A DNA stretch of 64,000 nt, from NCBI RefSeq assembly GCF_020740795.1, contig NC_067304.1, positions 4,950,056-5,014,055 of the forward strand, in the 5' to 3' direction. A model generated the notes under the pieces. That model ran no database searches, was not told the DNA's origin, and worked only from the letters and a program-made list of their open reading frames with translations. The position numbers and the translations under genes were made by a program. Shown piece after piece: positions 12,001-19,631 of the stretch. The stretch comes from Apus apus (Eukaryota; Chordata; Aves; Apodiformes; Apodidae). How positions within the stretch are numbered: position 1 is the stretch's first letter; each line of letters starts with the position of its first letter.

Positions 12001-15000
12001 TCTGCTTCTTTCCAAATGCAGAAGAGAAGATCTGCTTCTAACTACAGAAATACTCTGCACTCCATTAGTTGCCAAGGAGATGTGATATAAATGGAAGCCT
12101 CAGGCCTGCTGGGAAATGGCAAGAGAGAGCTAATGTGCTGACATGCAGAAGGAACAAGTAGGATGTTCTTGATCTGGGTAACTACTAATCCTTAGAAGGA
12201 GACTAGAAACACCAACGTAGAGGAATCCAGCATCCAAACTGGAAGCCAGAAATTTGTGGTTGTGATGCTGCAATCAGTGGCGATGAATTGAATCCTCCTT
12301 AACATTTTCAAAGCTGTTTCTCTGGAAAACTGGTCCACCCACTGCAAGAGTAGAGCCAGATGCAGCTTTCAGATCATTTACCAGCCCCTTCTGAGCTGAA
12401 GCTCCATGGATGAATGCACGGCCAGGAGAAGACAGGTGGAAGCCACCACACTGACATCAAACTTTAAGCATGCTCAGTGCCATGGAGTGAAGGAGGAAGA
12501 ATATGGTTTACTTGGAAGAACATGAACCTCCCCCCCAGTGTATTGAGATGAGGAAACAAGAGGTGCTACAGCTCCTCAGAACAAGAATTCACACAGAATA
12601 CAGGTAACAGAGCCAGAAGTAGCAGCATCTGCTCCCTTCTTTCAGAGATTAGCAAATCTTTTAAAGGCTACAAAATTCTACATACTCAGGATGTTTCCAG
12701 TCCACTTCCACGATGCTCTCCACACCTTTGTTCAGCTCCTTCACTTGGATGATCTTCTGGTGCTGCATCCATTGCAGGAATTTAGAGAACTGAAGGAAGC
12801 AACAACCAGAAATTTGGAGTCAAGCATTTTATATTCCTGCTCATGTGTTTCTGACTGCCCCAAAGTTACTTGCTAAATCAGGAAAACTTAAAAAAATAAC
12901 CCCTCATCTTTGCTTCTCCAAAACATCAATTGCTAAGGAGCACTGAGTGCTGTAAAACAGAGTAAGCAACTGTTGCTCTTGTAGGTCTGCAAACTGTTTG
13001 CTCTTTGACTTTTTTAACCAAATCACAGTACAGCCACAAGGACTGCTGTGAGATCTCTGGCATGCACTTTGTCTTTGCCTGCAGGGACAATATAATCTCC
13101 TTTCTCTCTTTTTGTTTGTCTGTTTGTTACTAACACTTGAACAATTTTGACTTCAAACATTTTCTCTTCTTCCATTTGTTATTTAAATCAATCTAAAGAC
13201 AGACAGAAAAATCTCACCTTCTTATAGCTTGATTTCTTTATGTCCAGCTGCTGTCCAGCAGGGCTGTAAAGAGATTTTTAAGAAGTTCTTTATTTCAAAG
13301 TCACCTTTCATATCTTCTTAAATCTTGCTACTTATGCTAGAAGGTTCTTAACAGTGGAAAAATGAATCAAACAGAGAAAGAATTGCTTCAAACAAGCTCA
13401 TAAATAGAACATGATGAATGAAACTAATGCTGATGTTCCTGTGGGTAGGCTGTCTAAGTGACTAAGCACTCTTGAAATAAATGTCAGCCAACTCAACTTA
13501 GCTACCAAGTGTGTGTCCTGGTCTGGACAATCCTTACATCAAAGTGTTTGATGTAAGAAGTGAGCGTGATCTTAGATATCCTTCAACCGACACTGAAATT
13601 TACTTCTGAGTCAAAAACTTTATCCTCCACAGTTTTAAATCCAAAAACCCAGCATGCAAATGCAAAGAGAAGCTTCTTACCACATACCAGCATGAGAACA
13701 TGTGGCTGCGGAGAAACGTGCTGGTGAGCAGAGGGAGATCTGACTTCCTGACTTTGCATTTTAAGGCATGAAAAAAGCACTGATTAAATAATGCATCCAT
13801 TTGCTCTGCAGGGGGAAAAAAAGGACAAGGAAGCCATGAGTAGTCTGCCTTTGAGAAAAGAGGGCTGGGTTCTTTCAGACTGTCCTTCAGCTCACACAGA
13901 CTGCCTCTGCCCCACCCTGGCAGGGATCAGTCCCCCATGCCCACTGATCTAGAACCCAAGGGGTATTAATTTTGTGTGCAAAACTACCTTGTGGAGTCCT
14001 GCTGTTTTCTGCTTCCTGCTGAGCCTCTGGGTTGGCACCTTCAGCTGTATCTGCAGCTCTGTGCTCATTGAGATCCTCCCTTCCCATGAGCACTGCACAA
14101 CTGTCTGGCTCCTTCAGGCTCAGATCCCCAAGGTCCAGGTGCTGTGCTGGGTCAGTGAGGCTGGCGACAGGCTCTTTCCCCACCAGCTCTTCCTCCTCTC
14201 CAGCAGTTTCCTTTTCAGCAGCATCTGTTACCAAGGGAGCTAAGGTAGGAGGACAAGATTTGTCACCATATTCCCTACAGAGGAAGAAAAAGCATAACAT
14301 AGCTTTCTGTTTACTGTTCTGAAACCCACAGGACAATGAACAAATGTCACCCTGATAAGAGACATTGGCAGCTGGGTGGATCTTCTTCCACATTCTCAAA
14401 ACTATAAAATTTATTTTTAACTCCTCTCCTTCCATAAGGTCTGCTTCTTCCATGAGTTTTAATGGAAAACTGAGCAGACTAGTTGAATCCCAGTGCAGAG
14501 CAACTGATTTATTTGGTTGAGACTGGCACAGCTGACTGATTTCAATGATGCAAAGTTCACTTTGAATAGAACAAGAAGGTGTTATAAAACCAGAGTAACA
14601 TGGATGTTCTAGCTTCATTGCTATAATTACACTCAGGTTGAAGGAACTGAACCAAGTAATTTATATATATCCAATATGTATATAATGGGTAGATGTCAGG
14701 ACAGACATCTGCTGCTGTGAAAAAAAAGTGTGGTCATCAAAACCATGTAGCTGAAACATTAATAATGGTCATATTTAGACTGGAACCAAGTAACAGGGGC
14801 ACAGATTTTTATTTTAGTAAGCATATGAGACAGGTTTTACCAAATGCTTGGCAATATACCCACCAGAGGTGATCCAGGTAAGTATGTAACACAGCAAAGC
14901 CCTTCCCTTTCATTCCAGCAGCCAGCATCTCTGCAGTGGACATGGTGGCAACTGCAACTGCTACTGGAGCTCTGGGAAAAGAAGAGAGGATTGCAGCAGG

Positions 15001-18000
15001 ACAACAAAAAACTCTGCACTACTTGGGCTAAGGCAGAGGCATCGTGATACACTGGATTTCTTTTATGATGTCCTTATTTCCTCAAAACCCCCCAGAGCCT
15101 TCCTGCAAAAAAAAAACCAGCTTCATTTCACTTTGTTTCTAAGAAAAAACAGGAATAATGACTCTTTGTACCTGTTTCCCAAGAGGGTGACAGCACAGAG
15201 TGTGCCTCGCTCGACTTGAGGAAAGCCAGAAGGTGGCACTACAACTCCTGGCAGCATCAGGTCTGAAAAAAGAATGAAGCTAGTCCATTTCTGAATGAAA
15301 GACTCAGACACTACCTCCTCCGCCCCCATCCCTCCTGTTACTCAGCAAAAACACGAGCCTGTTACTTGCTGAGCACATGCCAGCTCAACCGTGATTCTCT
15401 GTTCCTCCTCGTATGGCAGCACTTCTTGCTCCCACCCTGTGGAGTAAGGGATCCACTTCACCAGGGTGCTGGGCACATCCCACTACACTGCAGAGGAGCT
15501 AAGCATGCTCAGCCCTGTGGGCTGTCAGGCCTGAAGGGAGGCCTGTTTTTAACAGCAAGGTAGGAGCTCCCAGCCAAACAGGGTTACTATTAATTAAGGA
15601 CATGGAAAAAGAAAGGAACAAGGAGATGGCTTGAACTATGTATTTCCTCTTCCCTGTCCCAAGGGCAGGTTATCCCAGCAGCTCTCCCTGAAGAGAGAAC
15701 TGCCTAAAATTTGCCACGACTGACCCAGCCCTCCAGATCTGACCTAACAGCTGCACTCAGCTGTGAACTCTCCTCAGCATGAGGCAGCAGCCTTAACCAC
15801 CCATTCCTAACCTGGAGAGCAGCACCTCCTGGTGTGCTTCCTTCTGCCTTCCATACCTGGGGTGAACAGACTGGCATGGGAGGGAAGAACAGTTTTCCAT
15901 GCTGAACCTCCAGCATCACATCATCACCAAACTACATCAAGAGCATCTGCTCTCCCTCACAGCAGCTGTATCTAGAACTTGCAGTCCCATGGACTGACCT
16001 GTGCTCCACTGTTTGGTTTTGAAGGCCTCCCACTTTTTTCTCAGCATCATAGATTTAATGTGGATGCTGAAGAAGCCAACAATATTCTTCCTCCCCTTCG
16101 CTGTCACGACTGCTTTAAGCAAATCTAGAATGAACTCTGCAATTGCAGCAAAGGCTCCACATCTCTGAGGTCAGAAATCACATCAAGACCTCGAGGTGAC
16201 AAGGTAAGCAGCACAGGTGTATTCTGTAAATGACAATAGGTATTGGAATTCATGGCACAGATATCACCAATAGCACTGCCTGGCTTCCCCTCTTTGAACA
16301 CTCCCTAAATCTGCTCCCTCCCTCCCTCTGCAGCAGTAGACAGTCTCATGCCTTTTCTCTTCTCTCTGAGATGTGGCTCTCCCTCTGCCTTTGTTGGCCA
16401 TTGTCTGGTGGCCAGCTCCTTATCTTCGGATCCTTCCCAGAGGTAGCCTGGTTGCCATGGGAGATGAATGACCTGCAGTCCTCTTTCATCAATGTCCTTC
16501 CCCTATTAGCAAGACCTTTCTTCCTCAGAAACTAGGTCACTCCAAGCAGCAAGGCTTGCTCAGATGTCTATCACATCCAAGTACTCTAATTTTCCCAAAA
16601 GCAAACAAAGTAAACAGAGGGACTTTAGTTCTACTTTAGATACTGTGCAATGGAAAAGAGACATCTCTTCCCACACCTACACTTCCATTTACAGACCAAG
16701 GCTGAAGTGGCTGCAATTTAATCTTTTTCTGGTTGAGCAGTTCTGCAATTTAAAAGGACCCAATTCTCCTGAGTCTGAACTGCATCCAAAGCAGGTTCCA
16801 GAAAACAGACTCCATTCTTGTTAGTCTTGATCTGTAAGTAGGCAGCAGAGCCAGTAACCCAGGAAATCAAATCCAACCTCACCTGTACCATCCACAATTT
16901 ACTTGACAGTGATTAAAACTGTAGCTTCCAATACAAATTCACTTCTTACCCATAGGATAAGCTAGTTCACCTGTGACTTGACAGGAAGCAGGATGGCAGC
17001 AAAGAACTCAGCTGCTCAAGGGAAGTTATAAGAGAGACCAACGACCCAGGTAGTTTTGTGTCTCACTTCAGAGTAGCTGAGAAATCTGAGACTCCCACAC
17101 AGAAGAGGTTCCTGCATTTAAATAGCTTAACCTACCTTGTTTTGGTCACACACTATTTTACAGCTAATTTATTTCCTGTTTTGGAGGTCACCATGAACTA
17201 CTTTGTGGGCACTTAAGTCTTTATGCCTTTTTTTTGTTTCAGGTACATTTTTTACCACTGGGAAAGAGAAGATGAAAAAAGCCCTGCAGGTAACTCCTTT
17301 ATGCAATGCAATATAACCAGGTCCTAGTCCTCTTACCTGCTCCTCCTGCCAGTTTCTGGAGCACTGGGGGCCATGTTGAAAATGCAGGGAGAAGATCAGG
17401 GTAAACCCACAGCGTGTACACTGTCCCAAAACAGAACCAAATTTAAAGATGCATCATTAAAAACTCCTCCAGCTGTTGCTTCTGCCCATCTTTAAGAATA
17501 AGCAGCACAATACCAACCACAGCTAAACACTCTCCTGGTACTTGGGTAATCAGGAAATCTGAAGTCAGAACAATCCTACGTTAGATGTGGTGGAGAAAAA
17601 TAAGCTGCTAGTTAATTCCACCATCTGTGCATTGTTGTAAAGGATATTAATATGTGTTTACATCATTTTCCTTACACCAAGGACGGTCTGAGCTAAAATA
17701 CTGCTCCAACAAGGGAGAACTGCTGGGGGAGGGAAAAAGAAAAGCACAGGATATCTCAGCAATTCATTGACTAATTCCAGATCTGCCTGGAAGTGGACAG
17801 CACCCTTCTAGGCATTACACCTTGCAGTGGCCAGAAGAGAAAAAAGGGGGCAAGATATTAAATTAGGACTTAAAAGACTTTTTCCTGGGTTTTCACTTCT
17901 GAACACCTCACTTCCCTTTTTGCAGCAAAAATCCAGAATCCACTGATTTTTGCAAAGATGTTGGTAGAATATGATTACATGTACCAATATACTCAGAGAA

Positions 18001-19092
18001 TAAGTACTTAAGGCAGACACAAGGAAATCTTTTAGGGAAAGGCTGGTGCCTAGGAAGTAAAGAGGAGGATTATTCCAGTCCCCATACCTGTTGGATACAG
18101 AGCTTTCTCAATTTCAAACAGTATTGGGTTCCTGTTATTCACGTAAACAGTGACAGCCTCCCCTTTGTGAGAGTATATTTTGATGACATTAAGCTCTTCC
18201 TTGTTTGGAATAAACTCAGTCAATTGTTCAGCACTAAGGTCAGGAAAAGCTGCTGCAACATCAGTTCGTAGTTTTCTCCTGCAATGATAAAATCACAAAT
18301 GTGTTACTCGGCTGCCAAAATAATCCCTAGATCAGTAGTTACTATTTTGTTGGCTGACCAGGGGATTCCCACTTTCTCACAGCTAATGTGAAGCATTCGT
18401 GGCCGTGTTTATAAGACAGCTGCATGCTGGAAAAACACTGGGAAAGAGCCAATATGCTTAGACTCTTCCTTAAACACCTGCTCAGAGCTGCTGTTGCTGT
18501 TTGGTCTCTGCTGGGCAGCGGTTTCGTTGCAGCTCTGAGCACGGGGAGCGGGCCCAGCCCGACTCCCGCAGCTCCGGCAGGGCTGCAGCCACATTTCCCT
18601 CTCCACCCGGCTTCAGCCGGTATTTAACACATCGTGATGGGCACCGGGGGGGGTTTGTGTGGTCGTTCACCGAAGCGTCGGGTCAATCCCGAAGAGCGGC
18701 AGCTCCGCCCGGCCGGACACCAGAGCCCTGAGGAGCCGGCCGGGCCTCCGCGCAGTTCACTTCGCTGCGGTGGGATGAGGGCAGCGTTTCGCGCTCAGCG
18801 CGGCCGCTGGGGTTTATGGCACGAGGGACAAGCAGCCGCAGCTCACGGCCCGTGGCCCTGAGCGGCCGCTGGCACCGAGCCCGGCACCGAGCCCGGCACC
18901 GACCCGCCAGGCCCGGGGCCCGCCGCCGGGCCCAGCCCGCGCCGCTCTCCTCAGCGCGGCCTCCGGGCCTCCCCCCTGGGCGCGGCGGCCCCGGCACTCA
19001 CCGCTCGGAGCCCCGGACGGCGGCCCCGGCACTCACCGCTCGGAGCCCCGGACGGCGGAGCTGGCTCTCACCCGGAACGCCCTGCCGAACAT
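8936..19092 (-). CDS. EIF2D: EIF2D (ligatin), eukaryotic translation initiation factor 2D, complete
   Basis: EIF2D delivers tRNA to the 40S P site without GTP and helps remove tRNA and mRNA from recycled 40S subunits, acting in the cytoplasm. Its halves resemble MCTS1 and DENR. Fifteen exons on the - strand join in phase: 19037-19092, 18088-18278, 17337-17420, 15172-15262, 14864-14971, 13988-14274, 13688-13805, 13218-13263, 12686-12789, 11266-11424, 10656-10745, 10456-10551, 9426-9546, 9106-9280, 8936-9006. The sum is 1797 nt, or 598 residues plus stop, against 584 in human. Visible parts are the N-terminal MCT-1-like fold (about 1-95), the PUA domain (about 95-176, with MSTAEML and GKGFAVLHTY), a divergent acidic linker (about 185-265), a winged helix (about 275-360), a SWIB/MDM2-like domain (about 385-475) and SUI1 (about 500-580, RVQVQIQGNQIHHLAKMLL). 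The ATG sits in GCCGCCATG, a full Kozak match. Confidence 0.97.
9106..9280 (-). CDS. EIF2D: EIF2D exon 14, SUI1 domain
   Basis: It runs from VTIIKNLELYGLDPECVANT to QIHHLAKMLL. The basic, glycine-containing loop before VQIQGNQ is the part that contacts the P-site region in eIF1-like folds. Confidence 0.96.
9426..9546 (-). CDS. EIF2D: EIF2D exon 13
   Basis: It encodes RCLERLQPLHQVTFFGQEP and onward to VAQRSSNKK, the entry to the SUI1 domain. The human sequence is nearly the same (RCLEKLQPAYQVTLPGQEP). Confidence 0.95.
9547..10455 (-). other. EIF2D: EIF2D intron 12
   Basis: A 909-base intron with no repeat or gene that I recognise. Confidence 0.85.
10456..10551 (-). CDS. EIF2D: EIF2D exon 12
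   Basis: It encodes FVKVNAILCDCLLDKSEQDE up to KWDELFSR, the end of the SWIB/MDM2-like domain. Confidence 0.95.
10656..10745 (-). CDS. EIF2D: EIF2D exon 11, SWIB/MDM2-like domain
   Basis: It encodes KGSILSSSEVRNIIMNYVKM and NELVDETNKN, closely matching the human GSFLEGSEVRTIVINYAKKN region. Confidence 0.95.
11266..11424 (-). CDS. EIF2D: EIF2D exon 10
   Basis: It encodes VKAFAVPEGFSPASAAQDSK, a variable stretch, and then PEIIPLYGVSTKMIPLFQES, the conserved start of the SWIB-like domain. The next exon continues with GHKKGS. Confidence 0.95.
11425..12685 (-). other. EIF2D: EIF2D intron 9
   Basis: A 1261-base AT-leaning intron. I see no repeat of known family and no coding signal. Confidence 0.85.
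12686..12789 (-). CDS. EIF2D: EIF2D exon 9, winged-helix region
   Basis: It encodes FSKFLQWMQHQKIIQVKELN and KGVESIVEVDWKHP, a highly conserved block (human SKFLQQMQQEQIIQVKELSK). Confidence 0.96.
13218..13263 (-). CDS. EIF2D: EIF2D exon 8
   Basis: This short exon encodes PAGQQLDIKKSSYKK. It matches the human EGRQLDIKKSSYKK and is bounded by clear AG and GTGAG sites. Confidence 0.95.
13688..13805 (-). CDS. EIF2D: EIF2D exon 7, winged-helix region
   Basis: It encodes QMDALFNQCFFHALKCKVRK and then SDLPLLTSTFLRSHMFSC, very close to human QMDELLQQCFLHALKCRVKK. Confidence 0.96.
13988..14274 (-). CDS. EIF2D: EIF2D exon 6, acidic linker
   Basis: It starts EYGDKSCPPTLAPLVTDAAE (human SGNKSSPPSIAPLALDSADL). 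It then becomes a low-conservation acidic stretch rich in E, D, A and S, up to SRTPQ. The 14 residues gained over human are probably mostly here. Confidence 0.93.
14275..14863 (-). other. EIF2D: EIF2D intron 5
   Basis: A 589-base intron with an AT-rich dinucleotide stretch at about 14660-14685. No gene or known repeat is recognised. Confidence 0.8.
14864..14971 (-). CDS. EIF2D: EIF2D exon 5, PUA domain end
   Basis: It encodes APVAVAVATMSTAEMLAAGM then KGKGFAVLHTYLDHLW. Two GT donors are available 4 nt apart. Only the first (GTGGGT, exon ending CTCTG) keeps the frame with exon 6, so I chose it. The second (GTATAT) would shift the frame. Confidence 0.92.
15172..15262 (-). CDS. EIF2D: EIF2D exon 4, PUA domain
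   Basis: It encodes LMLPGVVVPPSGFPQVERGT and LCAVTLLGN, the core of the PUA fold (human LMLPGLVMPPAGLPQVQKGD). Confidence 0.96.
15263..17336 (-). other. EIF2D: EIF2D intron 3
   Basis: At 2074 bases this is the largest intron of the gene. I recognise no repeat or RNA gene in it. Confidence 0.8.
17337..17420 (-). CDS. EIF2D: EIF2D exon 3
   Basis: It encodes YTLWVYPDLLPAFSTWPPVL and QKLAGGA, matching human YTLWSYPDLLPTFTTWPLVL. Confidence 0.96.
17421..18087 (-). other. EIF2D: EIF2D intron 2
   Basis: A 667-base intron in which nothing is recognised. Confidence 0.85.
18088..18278 (-). CDS. EIF2D: EIF2D exon 2, N-terminal MCT-1-like domain
   Basis: It encodes RKLRTDVAAAFPDLSAEQLT through NVIKIYSHKGEAVTVYVNNR to EIEKALYPT. 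The human counterpart is RKLRADVTTAFPTLGTDQVS. Confidence 0.96.
18279..19036 (-). other. EIF2D: EIF2D intron 1, CpG-rich at its 5' side
   Basis: This 758-base intron has a right half (about 18500-19036) that belongs to the CpG island of the divergent promoter. A short GC-rich tandem motif, GGCACCGAGCCC, is repeated at about 18870-18905, and the exon-1 donor duplication lies at 18983-19058. Confidence 0.8.
18983..19058. repeat. EIF2D: Perfect 35-bp tandem duplication across the EIF2D exon 1 splice donor
   Basis: Bases 18983-19017 and 19018-19052 are identical over 35 bp, and a partial third copy of 6 bp follows. The unit contains the last coding bases of exon 1 and the GTGAGT donor. The gene therefore carries two identical donors, at 19036 (used in the reading frame) and at 19001. 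Confidence 0.97.
19037..19092 (-). CDS. EIF2D: EIF2D exon 1, start codon
   Basis: It has 18 codons plus two bases: MFGRAFRVRASSAVRGSE and the first part of R. Human reads MFAKAFRVKSNTAIKGSD. Start context is GCCGCCATGT. Confidence 0.95.
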
Positions 19093-19098
19093 GGCGGC
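19088..19098 (+). promoter_or_regulatory. EIF2D: YY1-like motif over the EIF2D start codon
   Basis: AACATGGCGGC matches the YY1 core AAnATGGCGGC and contains, on the other strand, the EIF2D ATG. Such sites are common just downstream of CpG-island start sites. Binding is not shown here. Confidence 0.5.
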
Positions 19099-19425
19099 TC
19101 CCTCAGGCCGCGCCGCCCGCCATGGCCCGGCCCGCCCCGCGCTCCCCCCGCCCCCGGGGCGCCTCGGCCGCCTCCGCGCCGGGGGGGCGATCGCCGCGAG
19201 ACCTCCCGGCCCGCGGGGGCTGCGGGTTTTCCTCTCCCAACGGAGCCTTTTCCCTCCGTGCTTCGTTCTGTCAGGGGTCTCTGGGGGGGGGGGGCGGGGG
19301 GACGGGACACCGGGAGGCTCGCCGGGTGGGGGAGACGGTCAAGAAAAGGGGGCAGTAAAACCCGCAGGCTTTGAATACAGATTAAAACAAAAAAAAACCT
19401 AAAAAAACCCCAAAACAACCCGCAA

Positions 19426-19434
19426 CACGTGACG
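19426..19434 (+). promoter_or_regulatory. CACGTGACG element (bHLH E-box plus CRE half site)
   Basis: CACGTGAC is the preferred site of USF and MiT/TFE factors, and the adjoining TGACG is a CREB/ATF half site. It lies between the two divergent starts, a usual place for such elements. The role is inferred. Confidence 0.5.
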
Positions 19435-19517
19435 TTGGGTGCGGGGGGCGCGGCCCCGCGGCCCGCCCCGCGGCCCCAGCGCGCAGGCGCGGCCCGGCGG
19501 CGGGAGGGCGGGGGGCG

Positions 19518-19531
19518 GTTGCCGTGGCAAC
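19518..19531. promoter_or_regulatory. RFX X-box, near-palindromic
   Basis: GTTGCCGTGGCAAC differs by one base from the ideal RFX palindrome GTTGCCATGGCAAC. It lies 61-74 bases before the DYRK3 ATG. Confidence 0.6.
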
Positions 19532-19591
19532 GCGCGGGCGGGCGGCGGCGCGGGGCCCGGCGGGGGATGGGGGCCGCGTCCCCCCGGCACC

Positions 19592-19631
19592 ATGCTGCTG
19601 GGCAAGAAACCGGAGCCCACCCTGGGAGCAG
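19592..19631 (+). CDS. DYRK3: DYRK3 exon 1, start codon
   Basis: ATG in GGCACCATGC (A at -3) opens [13 protein letters not shown] and one base of the next codon. This is the only nearby ATG whose phase fits exon 2. The residues do not resemble human exon 1, which is poorly conserved, so the start is probable and not certain. Confidence 0.75.

Noticed and set aside
19567-19569. ATG at 19567 as the DYRK3 start
   Set aside because: Its phase does not fit exon 2 with either acceptor. It is reported as an upstream ORF.
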